Assembly (NCBI RefSeq): GCF_014651695.1
Contig: NZ_BMXJ01000004.1
Span: 616,076 to 680,075 of the forward strand
Direction of reading: 5' to 3'
DNA: 64,000 nt
DNA from: Nocardiopsis terrae
GTDB lineage: Bacteria; Actinomycetota; Actinomycetes; Streptosporangiales; Streptosporangiaceae
The notes beneath the pieces were generated by a model. It saw only the letters and a list, made by a program, of their open reading frames with translations, had not been told where the DNA came from and searched no databases. Below, one piece after another: positions 24,033 to 32,839 of the stretch; the first letter of the stretch is position 1, and each line of letters opens with the position of its first letter. Both the position numbers and the translations under genes were made by a program.

Positions 24033-25402
24033 AGCAGCTCCTTGATCACGGAGTCGAGTTCACTGGCGGTGTCGGGCAGGCGGGTGTGGGCCCCGTCCCG
24101 GACGGTCCACTCCCCGTCCACCATCACGTGGCGCACGTCGGCGGCCGTGGCGGCGAAGACCACGGCGTCGGTGGCGCGTTCGGGGTCGGCCCCGGCCAGA
24201 CGCACGCTGTCCAGGGAGACGTTGACCAGGTCCGCACGGGCGCCGGGGAGCAGGGCACCGGCGTCGTGCCAGCCGAGCCCGGCGTGTCCTGCGGTGGTGG
24301 CGGCCCGCAGCAGGGCACCGCTGCCCAGGGTTCCCCTGCGATGGGTGCGCAGGCGTTCGTGCAGCTCCACCGCTCGGGCCTCCTCGAACAGGTCCGACTG
24401 GACGTGCTGGTCGGTGCCCAGGCTCAGCGGGACCCGGTGCGGGGCGGCCACGAGGTCACCGGTGCGCGGCAGGCCGTCGGCGAGGTCGCGCTCGGTGGTC
24501 GGGCACAGGCACACCGCCGACCCGTGCTCGCGGACGGTGTCCACGTCGGCGTCGGTCAGGTGGGTGGCGTGCACCAGGGTGGTGCGTTCGGTGAGCGCCC
24601 CGGCCTCGGCCAGGACCCGCACGGGGGTGAGCCCGTGGGCGGCCAGACAGGCGGCGTTCTCGGCCGGCTGTTCGGAGACGTGCACGTGCAGGGGCAACCC
24701 CCTCCCGTCCGCGAACTCCGCCACCCGGGGCAGGTCGGCGGCGGGTACCGCGCGCACCGAGTGCGCGGCCGCACCGGTCCGGGCGTGCGCGCCCCGGGGG
24801 GTGAACGCGGCGACCCGGTCGGCCCAGGCCCCGACGGTGCCGTCGCCGAAGCGCAGCTGGGGCCCGGCCAGCGGCAGGTGCGCGCCGTCCTCGCCGAGCC
24901 CGCCGGACAGGTAGCACACGTCCAGCAGGGTGAGCCGGACCCCGGCGTCGGCGGCGGCCGCCACCAGGGCGTGGCCCATGGCGTTGGGGTCGGTGTAGCG
25001 GTGTCCGCCGGGACCGTGGTGGAGGTAGTGGAACTCACCCACGCAGACCACCCCGGCCAGGGCCATCTCCGCGAAGACGGCCCGGGCCAGACGGTGGTAG
25101 GAGTCCGGGTCGAGGCGTTCGGCCACCCGGTACATCAGCTCGCGCCAGGTCCAGAAGGATCCGCCACCGGTGTGGGTGCGTCCGCGCAGGGCCCGGTGGA
25201 AGGCGTGCGAGTGGGCGTTGGCCATGCCGGGCAGGGTCAGCCCGGTGAGGCGTTCGGCGTCGGCCGGGGGTGTGTCCGCGGCCGCGACCGAGGCCAGCCG
25301 GCCCCGCGCGTCGACGGTCAGGAGCACCCCGGGCTCGGGTGCGTCGCCGCCCAGCCACGCCCGCTCGCACCAGTACCGGCGTTCCCGGGAGCGTGCGTTC
25401 AC
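24029..25402 (-). CDS. hutF: Formimidoylglutamate deiminase
   Basis: A 457-residue amidohydrolase converting N-formimino-L-glutamate to N-formyl-L-glutamate and ammonia. The metal motif is [16 protein letters not shown]. Further family features are [41 protein letters not shown] with a metal His, LVHATHL, and [18 protein letters not shown] with the metal Asp. Its presence means the pathway goes through formylglutamate rather than directly to formamide and glutamate. Start GTG 25402 overlaps the previous stop (GTGA). Operon position between the M20 hydrolase and hutI matches the order I recall for Streptomyces hut clusters. Confidence 0.88.
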   Translation of the reverse strand: MNARSRERRYWCERAWLGGDAPEPGVLLTVDARGRLASVAAADTPPADAERLTGLTLPGMANAHSHAFHRALRGRTHTGGGSFWTWRELMYRVAERLDPDSYHRLARAVFAEMALAGVVCVGEFHYLHHGPGGHRYTDPNAMGHALVAAAADAGVRLTLLDVCYLSGGLGEDGAHLPLAGPQLRFGDGTVGAWADRVAAFTPRGAHARTGAAAHSVRAVPAADLPRVAEFADGRGLPLHVHVSEQPAENAACLAAHGLTPVRVLAEAGALTERTTLVHATHLTDADVDTVREHGSAVCLCPTTERDLADGLPRTGDLVAAPHRVPLSLGTDQHVQSDLFEEARAVELHERLRTHRRGTLGSGALLRAATTAGHAGLGWHDAGALLPGARADLVNVSLDSVRLAGADPERATDAVVFAATAADVRHVMVDGEWTVRDGAHTRLPDTASELDSVIKELL

Positions 25403-26637
25403 GAGGCCCCTCCCGGAACGGAGAGCAGGTCGGCCAGAACGTCGGCCAGGGCGGTGACCCCGGCGTGGCTGTCCTCGGGGCGGGCCCACTCCTGCGGCGA
25501 GTGCGAGATCCCGGTCGGGTTGCGCACGTACAGCATCGCCGTGGGCACGTGCGCGGAGAGCACCCCGGCGTCGTGCCCTGCCCCGGTGGGCAGGATCGGG
25601 ACCGGGCCGGCGGACTCGGCGGCGCGGGTCCGCACGATCGCGGCCAGGCGGTCGCGCAGGTCGTGGGAGAACTCCACCAGGGGCGTGGTGGACTCGGCCG
25701 CCATGGTGTGGGCGACCCCGTGGTCGCGGGCGGCCCGCTCGGCCGCCTCGCGCACACCGTCCACCACCGCGGCGAGGGTGGCCTGGTCGGCGGCCCGGGC
25801 GTCCAGCCAGGCGCTGACCAGTGAGGGGATGGCGTTGGTTCCGTTGGGGGCGACCAGGCTCCTGGCCACGGTGGCCCGGGCGCCGTGCTTCTCGGCCATG
25901 GCGCGGGCGGCCAGGATCGTGTGCGCGAAGGGCAGCATGGGGTCGGCGCGGTCCGTCAGCCGGGTGGTGCCCGCGTGGTCGGCGCGGCCGGTGAAGTCCA
26001 TCCGCCACCGTCCGTGCGGCCAGATCGCGCTGGCCACGCCGACCGGGTGCCCGGTCTCCTCCAGGGCCCGCCCCTGTTCCACGTGCAGTTCGACGAAGAC
26101 GTCCAGCCGGGCCAGGAGTTCGGGGTCCGGTCCGATCCCGTCGGGGTCCAGCCCCGCGTCCGCCATGGCCCGCGCCCAGGTGGTGCCGGAGGCGTCGGTG
26201 AGGGTTCGGGCGCGTTCCGGATCGATCTCCCCGGTGCTCAGGCGGCTGCCCAGGCAGGGCACCCCGAACCGGCCGCCCTCCTCCTCGACGAACACGCCCA
26301 GGGCCAGCGGTCGTGCGGGGGTGAACCCCCGGGAACGGAGTTCGTCCACGGCTGCCAGGGCGCTGGCCACCCCGAGCGGCCCGTCGAAGGCGCCGCCGTC
26401 GGGTACGGAGTCCAGGTGGGAACCGGTGGCCACGGCCCCGGGTCCGGGCGCGGGCCACCAGGCCCACAGGTTGCCGTTGCGGTCGGTCCGCACGTCCAGG
26501 CCGCGGGCGGCGGCCGCCTCGGTGAACCAGGCGCGGGCGTCGGTGTCGGCGCCCGCCCAGGTGTACCGGTGGTAGCCGCCGCTGTCCGCGGAGCGCCCGA
26601 CGGGGGCCAGTTCGGCCCAGAGCCGGTCGAAGCTCAC
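25399..26637 (-). CDS. M20-family amidohydrolase (AllC/N-carbamoyl amino acid hydrolase-like) in hut operon
   Basis: A 412-residue zinc hydrolase of the M20/AllC group. Metal-site features are [19 protein letters not shown] (His and Asp), [16 protein letters not shown] (Glu pair) and [12 protein letters not shown]. Substrate-site features are [11 protein letters not shown] and [20 protein letters not shown]. These enzymes hydrolyse allantoate or N-carbamoyl amino acids. Inside a hut operon that has hutF but no hutG, it may instead release formate from N-formylglutamate, completing the route to glutamate. That role is inferred from context. Start GTG 26637 overlaps the hutU stop (GTGA). Confidence 0.85.
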   Translation of the reverse strand: MSFDRLWAELAPVGRSADSGGYHRYTWAGADTDARAWFTEAAAARGLDVRTDRNGNLWAWWPAPGPGAVATGSHLDSVPDGGAFDGPLGVASALAAVDELRSRGFTPARPLALGVFVEEEGGRFGVPCLGSRLSTGEIDPERARTLTDASGTTWARAMADAGLDPDGIGPDPELLARLDVFVELHVEQGRALEETGHPVGVASAIWPHGRWRMDFTGRADHAGTTRLTDRADPMLPFAHTILAARAMAEKHGARATVARSLVAPNGTNAIPSLVSAWLDARAADQATLAAVVDGVREAAERAARDHGVAHTMAAESTTPLVEFSHDLRDRLAAIVRTRAAESAGPVPILPTGAGHDAGVLSAHVPTAMLYVRNPTGISHSPQEWARPEDSHAGVTALADVLADLLSVPGGAS

Positions 26638-28292
26638 TCGCTCTCCTTCATGGGCACCCGGATGCCGTGGGCGCCGGCGACGCGCTCGGCCTCCTCGTAC
26701 CCGGCGTCCACGTGGCGGATGACGCCCATGGCGGGGTCGTTGGTCAGGACCCGGTCGAGTTTGGCGGCGGCCAGTTCGGTGCCGTCGGCGACGCTGACCT
26801 GACCGGCGTGGATGGATCGGCCCATGCCCACGCCGCCGCCGTGGTGGATGGACACCCAGGAGGCGCCCGAGGAGGTGTTGACCAGGGCGTTGAGCAGCGG
26901 CCAGTCGGCGATGGCGTCCGAGCCGTCCTTCATGCCCTCGGTCTCGCGGTAGGGCGAGGCAACCGAACCGGTGTCCAGGTGGTCGCGGCCGATGGCCAGG
27001 GGCGCGGAGACCTCCCCGGAGGCCACCAGTTCGTTGAAGCGCTGCCCGGCGGCGGCGCGCTCGCCCTGGCCCAGCCAGCAGATGCGGGCGGGCAGGCCCT
27101 GGAAGGCGACCCGGTCCTGGGCCATCCGGATCCACCGCGTCAGGTGCTCGTTGTCGGGGAACAGGTCGAGGACGGCCTGGTCGGTGCGGGCGATGTCGGC
27201 GGGGTCGCCGGAGAGCGCGGCCCAGCGGAAGGGGCCCCTGCCCTCGCAGAACAGGGGGCGGATGTAGGCGGGTACGAACCCGGGGAAGTCGAAGGCCCTG
27301 GTGAACCCGCCCTCGCGCGCCTCGTCGCGGATGGAGTTGCCGTAGTCGAAGACCTCGGCGCCCGCGTCCAGGAAGCCGACCATCGCCTCCACGTGCGCGG
27401 CCATGGACTCGCGGGCCCGGACGGTGAACTCCTCGGGTTTGGCCGCCGCCAGGTCCTTCCAGTCTCCGAACGGCACGCCCGCGGGCAGGTAGGCGAGCGG
27501 GTCGTGGGCCGAGGTCTGGTCGGTGACGATGTCGATCGGCGCGCCCCGGGACAGGAGTTCGGGGAAGACCTCGGCGGCGTTGCCCAGGACTCCGACGGAC
27601 AGCGGCCGGCGCTCGTCGCGGGCGCGCGCGGCCAGGTCGAGGGCCTCGTCCAGGCTGTCGGCGCGCACGTCCAGGTAGCGGTGCTCGATACGGCGGTCGA
27701 TCCGGCTGCCGTCGCACTCGACCACGATCGCCACGCCGTCGTTCATGGTGACGGCCAGCGGCTGGGCGCCGCCCATGCCGCCGAGTCCGGCGGTGAGGGT
27801 GACGGTCCCGGCCAGCGAACCCCCGAACCTCTTAGCGGCCACGGCGGCGAAGGTCTCGTAGGTGCCCTGGAGGATGCCCTGGGTGCCGATGTAGATCCAC
27901 GAACCTGCGGTCATCTGCCCGTACATGGTCAGGCCCTCGGCCTCCAGGCGGCGGAACTCGGGCCAGTTGGCCCAGTCCCCCACCAGGTTGCTGTTGGCCA
28001 GCAGTACCCGGGGGGCCCACTCGTGGGTGCGCATGATCCCCACCGGCCGTCCGGACTGCACCAGGAGGGTCTCGTCGCCCTCCAGGTCGCGCAGGGAGGC
28101 GGTGATCCGGTCGAAGCTGCGCCAGTCCCGCGCCGCCTTGCCGGTACCGCCGTAGACCACCAGGTCCTCGGGGTGCTCGGCGACCTCGGGGTCGAGGTTG
28201 TTGTGGAACATGCGCAGGGCCGCCTCCTGCTGCCAGCCCTTGGCCGACAGGGTGAGGCCGCGTGCCGCGCGGACGGTGCGTGGGTTGCTCAT
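26634..28292 (-). CDS. hutU: Urocanate hydratase
   Basis: A 552-residue urocanase, normal length. It adds water to urocanate to give imidazolonepropionate, using tightly bound NAD as electrophile. Recognisable segments are [15 protein letters not shown] near the N-terminus, the glycine-rich NAD site [35 protein letters not shown] and [17 protein letters not shown] near the C-terminus, where the usual catalytic-region pattern is seen, and [19 protein letters not shown] 28292 follows GGAGGAGA. It starts 18 bases after the hutH stop and its stop overlaps the next start, so it is in the middle of the operon. Confidence 0.95.
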   Translation of the reverse strand: MSNPRTVRAARGLTLSAKGWQQEAALRMFHNNLDPEVAEHPEDLVVYGGTGKAARDWRSFDRITASLRDLEGDETLLVQSGRPVGIMRTHEWAPRVLLANSNLVGDWANWPEFRRLEAEGLTMYGQMTAGSWIYIGTQGILQGTYETFAAVAAKRFGGSLAGTVTLTAGLGGMGGAQPLAVTMNDGVAIVVECDGSRIDRRIEHRYLDVRADSLDEALDLAARARDERRPLSVGVLGNAAEVFPELLSRGAPIDIVTDQTSAHDPLAYLPAGVPFGDWKDLAAAKPEEFTVRARESMAAHVEAMVGFLDAGAEVFDYGNSIRDEAREGGFTRAFDFPGFVPAYIRPLFCEGRGPFRWAALSGDPADIARTDQAVLDLFPDNEHLTRWIRMAQDRVAFQGLPARICWLGQGERAAAGQRFNELVASGEVSAPLAIGRDHLDTGSVASPYRETEGMKDGSDAIADWPLLNALVNTSSGASWVSIHHGGGVGMGRSIHAGQVSVADGTELAAAKLDRVLTNDPAMGVIRHVDAGYEEAERVAGAHGIRVPMKESE

Positions 28293-28310
28293 CGGGTTCT
28301 CCTCCGGGGG

Positions 28311-29858
28311 TCAGGCGAGCGGGGTGACGGACTCGGCGGCCTCGACGACCGAGCCGTCGGCGACCAGGGCGGCCACGGCGGCGATCTCCGGGGCGAGGTA
28401 GCGGTCGGGGCCGGGCCCCTGGACCCGCTCGCGTACCGTGCGCAGGACGGCGCCGGTGGCGGGACCGGGTTCCAGCGGGGAGCGCAGGTCGAGGGCGCGG
28501 GCGGCGGTGAGCAGCTCCACGGCCAGCACGTTGGTGAGCCCGTCCACGGCGCGGCGCAGCTTGCGGGCGGCCGACCAGCCCATGGACACGTGGTCCTCCT
28601 GCATGGCCGAGCTGGGGATGGAGTCGACGCTGGCGGGCACGGCCAGGCGCTTGAGCTCGGAGACGATGGCGGCCTGGGTGTACTGGGCGATCATGTGGCC
28701 CGAGTCCACACCGGGGTCGTCGGCGAGGAAGGCGGGCAGCCCGTGGGAGCGGGAGACGTCGAGCATGCGGTCGGTGCGGCGCTCGGCGATCGAGGCGGTG
28801 TCGGCGACGGCCACGGCGAGGAAGTCCAGTACGTAGGCGACCGGCGCCCCGTGGAAGTTGCCGTTGGACTCCACCCGCCCGTCGTCGAGGACGACGGGGT
28901 TGTCGATGACGCTGTCCAGTTCGCGCCCGGCCACGAGCAGGGCGTGGGACAGGGTGTCGCGGGCTGCGCCGGCGACCTGGGGGGCGCAGCGCAGGGAGTA
29001 GGCGTCCTGGACGCGGTTGCAGTCCGGACCCCGGTGGGAGGCGACGATCGGCGAGCCCGCGAGCATCGCGCGCAGGTTGGCAGCGGAGGCGGCCTGGCCG
29101 GGGTGCGGGCGCAGGCGCTGGAGCTCCTCGGCGAAGACCCGGTCGGTGCCGAGCAGGGCCTCGACGCTCATGGCGGCGGTGATGTCGGCGACCTTGAGCA
29201 GGCGCTCCAGGTCCATGCAGGCCATGGCCAGCATGCCGAGCATCCCGTCGGTGCCGTTGATGAGGGCCAGCCCCTCCTTGGCTCCGAGCTCCACCGGTCG
29301 GATGCCCGCCTCGGCCAGGGCGTCCCCGGCGTCCCTGAGCTCGCCGTCGGCGTCGCGGACCCGTCCCTCGCCCATCAGGGCCAGGGCGACGTGGGACAGG
29401 GGCGCCAGGTCACCGGAGCAGCCCAGACTGCCGTACTCGTGGACGATCGGGGTGACACCCGCGTTGAGCAGGGCGGCGAGGGTCTCGACGGTGGACGTCT
29501 GCACGCCCGTGTTGCCGGAGGCCAGGGTGCGCAGGCGCAGGAGCATCAGGGCACGGACGACCTCGGTCTCCACCTCGGGTCCGGCTCCGGCGGCGTGCGA
29601 GCGGATGAGCGAACGCTGGAGGTGGGCACGCAGGTCGGGAGCGATGTGCCGGGTGGCCAGGGCACCGAACCCGGTGCTGACCCCGTAGGCGGGTACCTCG
29701 CCCCGAGCGAGCACCTCGACCCGTTCACGGCCGTGGCGCACGGCCTTACGGGTCTCCTCGCTGAGGGTGACGGGGGCGCCGTCGCGGGCGACGGCGAGGA
29801 CCTGGGCCGGGGTGAGCGGGGCACCGCCGACGGAAACGGAAGCAACTGCTGTGGACAT
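28311..29858 (-). CDS. hutH: Histidine ammonia-lyase
   Basis: A 515-residue histidase, first enzyme of the pathway, releasing ammonia from histidine to give urocanate. The MIO prosthetic group forms from CSG at 147-149 in EYGSLGCSGDLAPLSH; Cys replaces the common Ala, as I recall for Streptomyces enzymes. Other family features are YGVSTGFGALA (58-68), SLIRSHAAG, RGPDCNRVQDAYSLRC, ESNGNFHGAP and SAMQEDHVSMGW. ATG 29858 gives the family N-terminal length. A frame extending upstream crosses a palindrome and is rejected. It heads the hut operon. Confidence 0.95.
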   Translation of the reverse strand: MSTAVASVSVGGAPLTPAQVLAVARDGAPVTLSEETRKAVRHGRERVEVLARGEVPAYGVSTGFGALATRHIAPDLRAHLQRSLIRSHAAGAGPEVETEVVRALMLLRLRTLASGNTGVQTSTVETLAALLNAGVTPIVHEYGSLGCSGDLAPLSHVALALMGEGRVRDADGELRDAGDALAEAGIRPVELGAKEGLALINGTDGMLGMLAMACMDLERLLKVADITAAMSVEALLGTDRVFAEELQRLRPHPGQAASAANLRAMLAGSPIVASHRGPDCNRVQDAYSLRCAPQVAGAARDTLSHALLVAGRELDSVIDNPVVLDDGRVESNGNFHGAPVAYVLDFLAVAVADTASIAERRTDRMLDVSRSHGLPAFLADDPGVDSGHMIAQYTQAAIVSELKRLAVPASVDSIPSSAMQEDHVSMGWSAARKLRRAVDGLTNVLAVELLTAARALDLRSPLEPGPATGAVLRTVRERVQGPGPDRYLAPEIAAVAALVADGSVVEAAESVTPLA

Positions 29859-29910
29859 GTCCCCATTGCACCGCTCCCGGGGTCCCGCGGGAAGTGCCAA
29901 CACGTGGGTT

Positions 29911-29930
29911 CTGTCCGATATTTCAGACAG
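29911..29930. promoter_or_regulatory. Palindrome upstream of hutH, candidate operator
   Basis: CTGTCCGATATTTCAGACAG is an inverted repeat with eight-base arms and one mismatch, about 52 bases upstream of the hutH start and just past the end of vapC. It is AT-rich for this genome. An IclR-family regulator gene lies beyond the vapBC pair, so it may be its binding site. No second copy was seen in front of the IclR gene. Confidence 0.45.
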
Positions 29931-29944
29931 CTGCCCCGGTCCCC

Positions 29945-30346
29945 CTACCGGATCACCCGCACCTCGCATCTGAGCCCCGGCGCAGCCGCCAAGCGAGCAT
30001 CACCGGTGACCAGCGCACAGTCCAGCGCCTCAGCCACCGCCACATAGGCAGCGTCATAGGCGGTGAGATCGTGCCGCAGTTCCCACACCCGATCGGCGAC
30101 AGACCCCACCACCCCGACATGTGTGATGGCCTGCAAACCGTAGAGCTTACGGGCCGCCTCAGCATCAGCGAGAGAGACCTTCCGCCCAAGGACCAACCCC
30201 CGCAGTGAACTGAGGAGTTCAAGCGGTTGGTGGCTCGGCGCATACCACTCGGTGTTGGCTCCGACCACCCTTCGGGCGACGGTGGACGTGTGCCCGGGTG
30301 ACCCCAGATAGAGATCGATCAGTACTGAGGTGTCGACAACGATCAC
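29945..30346 (-). CDS. vapC: PIN-domain toxin (VapC-type)
   Basis: A 133-residue PIN-domain RNase. The conserved first acidic site is VIVVDTSVLIDLYLG at the very start. The second acidic region is LTAYDAAYVAVAEAL and the last is DCALVTGDARLAAAPG, giving the Asp/Glu set of a metal-dependent RNase. VapC toxins cut tRNA or rRNA when not bound by antitoxin. GTG 30346 overlaps the antitoxin stop (GTGA), as in most vapBC operons. Codon use is slightly less GC-biased than the neighbours. It lies between hutH and its likely regulator. Confidence 0.88.
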   Translation of the reverse strand: MIVVDTSVLIDLYLGSPGHTSTVARRVVGANTEWYAPSHQPLELLSSLRGLVLGRKVSLADAEAARKLYGLQAITHVGVVGSVADRVWELRHDLTAYDAAYVAVAEALDCALVTGDARLAAAPGLRCEVRVIR

Positions 30347-30597
30347 GTGACTCCACTTTCGGTTTCGGGCCCGCTGTCTCCTCGCGCCTCGCGCACAGCG
30401 GCCACGATCTCGTCCATGCCGAGGTTGGCTCCCGGTAGCGGTGTCTGCGCCACGATCTCCCTGTTGCGCGCGAAACGCGCTTCCCGCTCCAGAACACCGA
30501 TCAGGTAGGCCTGGAGCGACTTGCCGGACCTCTTGGCCTCCGCCGCCAGGATGTCTCTCACCTCGTCGGGCACGTCTTTGATCTGGATAGCAGCCAT
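30343..30597 (-). CDS. vapB: VapB-type antitoxin, ribbon-helix-helix/FitA-like
   Basis: An 84-residue antitoxin. The N-terminus MAAIQIKDVPDEVRDILAAE and KRSGKSLQAYLIGVLEREA match the ribbon-helix-helix DNA-binding domain of FitA-type VapB antitoxins, and the rest would wrap the toxin. ATG 30597 is chosen because it gives this N-terminus; an upstream in-frame ATG (30678) would run across the palindrome. A palindrome immediately upstream is its likely operator. The gene is followed directly by vapC. Confidence 0.85.
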   Translation of the reverse strand: MAAIQIKDVPDEVRDILAAEAKRSGKSLQAYLIGVLEREARFARNREIVAQTPLPGANLGMDEIVAAVREARGDSGPETESGVT

Positions 30598-30610
30598 GGC
30601 GCCATGGTAG

Positions 30611-30632
30611 CCGCAGTTTCCCACAACTGCGG
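30611..30632. promoter_or_regulatory. Palindromic operator of vapBC
   Basis: CCGCAGTT and AACTGCGG form perfect eight-base arms with a six-base spacer, 13 bases upstream of the vapB start. This fits autoregulation by a VapB dimer pair. The site also lies about 80 bases upstream of the divergent IclR gene. Confidence 0.7.
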
Positions 30633-30708
30633 GAATGATTGGCGCCACTATGGCTCCATTTTGCATGCGTCGTTCCAACTGTACTCAGTCTCGTGGGATC
30701 ATCGGGGC

Positions 30709-31479
30709 ATGAGTCTCGTCCCGGCGGCCACGCGTGCGCTGCGGCTGCTGCGTTTCCTGGCCTCCCGGCCGGGCCCGGTGTCGGCCTCGGCGATCGCGAA
30801 CGGGCTCGGGCTGCCCCGTTCCAGCGTCTACCAGCTCCTGGAGGCGATGGCCGAGGAGGGGTTCGTGACACACCTGCCCGAGGAGCGGCGGTGGGGGCTG
30901 GGGGTGGCGGCCTTCGAGATCGGGTCGGCGTACCTGCGCCACGACGGGATCGAGCGGCTGGCCCGCCCCCTGTTGCACCAGCTCACCGAGACCACCGGGG
31001 CCACTGCCCACCTGGGCGTGCTGCACGGCTCGGACACCCTGTACCTGCTCAAGGAACAGCCCCCGCACGCGCCCACGCTCATCACCGGGGTGGGGGTGCG
31101 CCTGCCCGCGCACCTGACCGCCTCGGGGCGGGCGATGCTCGCCCGGCTGCCGCGCGCCCAGGTGCGCGCCCTGTACCCGGACAGGGCGGCCTTCACCGAC
31201 CGCACCGGCCGCGGGCCCGCCGCCCCGGGGGAGCTGCGCACCCTGCTCTCCGAGGAACGTCAGCAGGGGTGGTCGATCGAGAGCGGCCAGGTCACCGAGG
31301 GGTTCGTCTCGGTGGCGGCGGCCGCGGCCGACCACAACGGGCGTCCCGCGGCGGCGATCAGCCTGACGGTTCCCAGCGCGCGGCCGGTCACCCCGCAGGC
31401 GCTGGCCGCGCGGGTCCGGGATGCTGCGGGCGATCTCACCCGCAGGCTCAGCGGCCGGGCGGGGTCACCGGCGACGTAG
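30709..31479 (+). CDS. IclR-family regulator, probably of the hut operon
   Basis: A 256-residue IclR regulator. The winged helix is SLVPAATRALRLLRFLASRP, then SASAIANGLGLPRSSVYQLL and EAMAEEGFVTHLPEERRWGL. The effector domain follows, with LHQLTETTGATAHLGVLHGS and VRLPAHLTASGRAMLARLP. Divergent from the hut operon (via vapBC), it is a plausible histidine or urocanate-responsive regulator, though nothing in the sequence proves the target. No strong ribosome site precedes ATG 30709 (GGGG only two bases away). Its last 15 bases overlap the 3' end of the convergent gene. Confidence 0.85.
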   Translation: MSLVPAATRALRLLRFLASRPGPVSASAIANGLGLPRSSVYQLLEAMAEEGFVTHLPEERRWGLGVAAFEIGSAYLRHDGIERLARPLLHQLTETTGATAHLGVLHGSDTLYLLKEQPPHAPTLITGVGVRLPAHLTASGRAMLARLPRAQVRALYPDRAAFTDRTGRGPAAPGELRTLLSEERQQGWSIESGQVTEGFVSVAAAAADHNGRPAAAISLTVPSARPVTPQALAARVRDAAGDLTRRLSGRAGSPAT

Positions 31480-32154
31480 CGGCGGGGTCCGCTCGACGAC
31501 GGCGGGCAGGGGTGCGGTGCGCTCCACCATCCTCAGGATGTGCTCCTTCCGGTTGCGCGGCACCTGTACGTAGAACTGGGTGGCGGCGTCGGGGTCGGCG
31601 TCGAGGTCGAGGCTTTCGGCCGTCTCCGCCCAGCTGGGCAGTTCGGGAGCGGTCCGTGGCGTGTCCAGCGCGAACTCGATGAAGTAGGTGAGCCTGCGGC
31701 CGCCGGTGTGCACCTCGCGGATGCGGCGGATCTCCGGCCAGGCGATGAAGGTCCCCTCTCCGGGGAACCACCACTTGCGCTCCTGGAGGACGGTGATGCC
31801 GTCGCTGTCGGCGCTGATGCCCTGTCGGGTGATGCGCTGGGGCAGCCCCCGCACGAGGAAGACGTTGCTCCCGGGGCCGATGAAGAACATGACCAGCCCG
31901 GCGGACGCCCACAGCGCGACGGAGCCGACCGTGGTCTCCTCACGCAGCACGTGCCAGAACGTGGACCCCACCACCACGAGGAATCCCAGGGTGAGGGCCC
32001 CGGAGAAGTAGGCGGCCGTCATCCACATGCGCGTGTTGGGGCCGCGCAGACTGACGTAGCGGCGCAGGTGGGACACGCTCGCCGGTGGTTGGGTCAGGTC
32101 CGAGGGGACCCCCCGCGCGTCAGGGGGGACGTCAGGTGGTTCGGGGGAGGCCAT
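31465..32154 (-). CDS. Membrane protein, hypothetical
   Basis: A 229-residue protein with a Pro-rich N-terminus of about 30 residues and two membrane helices (MTAAYFSGALTLGFLVVVGS and GSVALWASAGLVMFFIGPGS), followed by a soluble C-terminal domain of about 125 residues rich in beta strands (GISADSDGITVLQERKWWFP, TYFIEFAL). The layout resembles actinobacterial PH-domain-like membrane proteins, but I cannot assign it. It overlaps the IclR gene tail-to-tail by 15 bases. Confidence 0.7.
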   Translation of the reverse strand: MASPEPPDVPPDARGVPSDLTQPPASVSHLRRYVSLRGPNTRMWMTAAYFSGALTLGFLVVVGSTFWHVLREETTVGSVALWASAGLVMFFIGPGSNVFLVRGLPQRITRQGISADSDGITVLQERKWWFPGEGTFIAWPEIRRIREVHTGGRRLTYFIEFALDTPRTAPELPSWAETAESLDLDADPDAATQFYVQVPRNRKEHILRMVERTAPLPAVVERTPPLRRR

Positions 32155-32288
32155 ACCCCCATTCTTCCAAGTTCTGCGGGTGCTCGGTGCGGTGGCTCAC
32201 CCCGGTTCGTCGTCGATGTTCGGCCGTGTGCGGTCAATCCCGGTAAACGCCTGATGTCCGTGGGCGCACAGCGCTACAGTCCTGTCCC

Positions 32289-32549
32289 ATGAGGCGCAGC
32301 ACACGTGAGTACGAGACGGCGCTCCTGGTGGACGGTGAGGTCCTGGTCGTCGGGGGGATCGTCTACCGGGGGCGGACGATGCTCGACGAGGAGGGGGCGG
32401 AGCGGTTCGCGCCGTTGGAGCGCTGGGCCAAGGGGGTGGCGGAGAGTCTGGGGCACCCGGTGACGTGGCGGGCCAGGGCCAAGAACGAACCGGAGGCGCG
32501 GGGGACCGCTCGGCCGGGCGAGGTACTTCAGAACCGCCTGGCGCTCTGA
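32289..32549 (+). CDS. Small hypothetical protein
   Basis: An 86-residue protein I do not recognise. It has short strands at the start (ALLVDGEVLVVGGIVYRGRT) and a charged helix (AERFAPLERWAKGVAESLG). There is no ribosome site before the ATG, but TACAGT at 32275-32280 lies eight bases upstream and could be a -10 box for a leaderless mRNA. Its 3' end overlaps the convergent 33-residue zinc-ribbon gene by about 22 bases. Confidence 0.55.
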   Translation: MRRSTREYETALLVDGEVLVVGGIVYRGRTMLDEEGAERFAPLERWAKGVAESLGHPVTWRARAKNEPEARGTARPGEVLQNRLAL

Positions 32550-32629
32550 GCTCCGCATTTGGCGCACTGGAACTTGCGGTCGTCGCCGAGGATCCAGTCG
32601 TGGTCCCCGCCGGTAGGGCACGCTGACAT
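32528..32629 (-). CDS. 33-residue zinc-ribbon protein
   Basis: A very small gene. It encodes MSACPTGGDHDWILGDDRK and then FQCAKCGAQSARRF. Cys4, His10, Cys22 and Cys25 form a compact zinc site. GAGGAG nine bases upstream of the ATG is a good ribosome site, and the cysteine spacing is unlikely by chance. It ends in TGA inside the 3' end of the convergent hypothetical gene. I do not know its function; tiny CxxC proteins of this kind occur widely in actinobacteria and may be nucleic-acid or protein adaptors. Confidence 0.6.
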   Translation of the reverse strand: MSACPTGGDHDWILGDDRKFQCAKCGAQSARRF

Positions 32630-32774
32630 CGACACCAACTCCTCAGGAAGGGGGCTTCGGGGGTGTGTCGGTCATCGTAATTCCCACCAGCAACACCAGT
32701 CGCGAGAATGAGAAGATGCACCTCTCCCTCACATCCGGCGGAGTCACATGTCCGGCGGTCCCGCCCCGCACACA

Positions 32775-32824
32775 CGTCGGGGCCCGACGCCAGCAACCGG
32801 GGTGACTGACGGCGGGCCCCGACG
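32775..32824 (-). terminator. Terminator after rbpA
   Basis: CGTCGGGGCCCG and CGGGCCCCGACG form a 12-base perfect stem 15 bases after the rbpA stop. The loop is about 26 bases, long for an intrinsic terminator. Confidence 0.6.
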
Positions 32825-32839
32825 GGGAGACCGGGAAGC

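Noticed and set aside
26667-30047. An 1126-residue plus-strand open frame over hutU and hutH
   Set aside because: Antisense shadow of two certain enzymes; no ribosome site and low-complexity composition.
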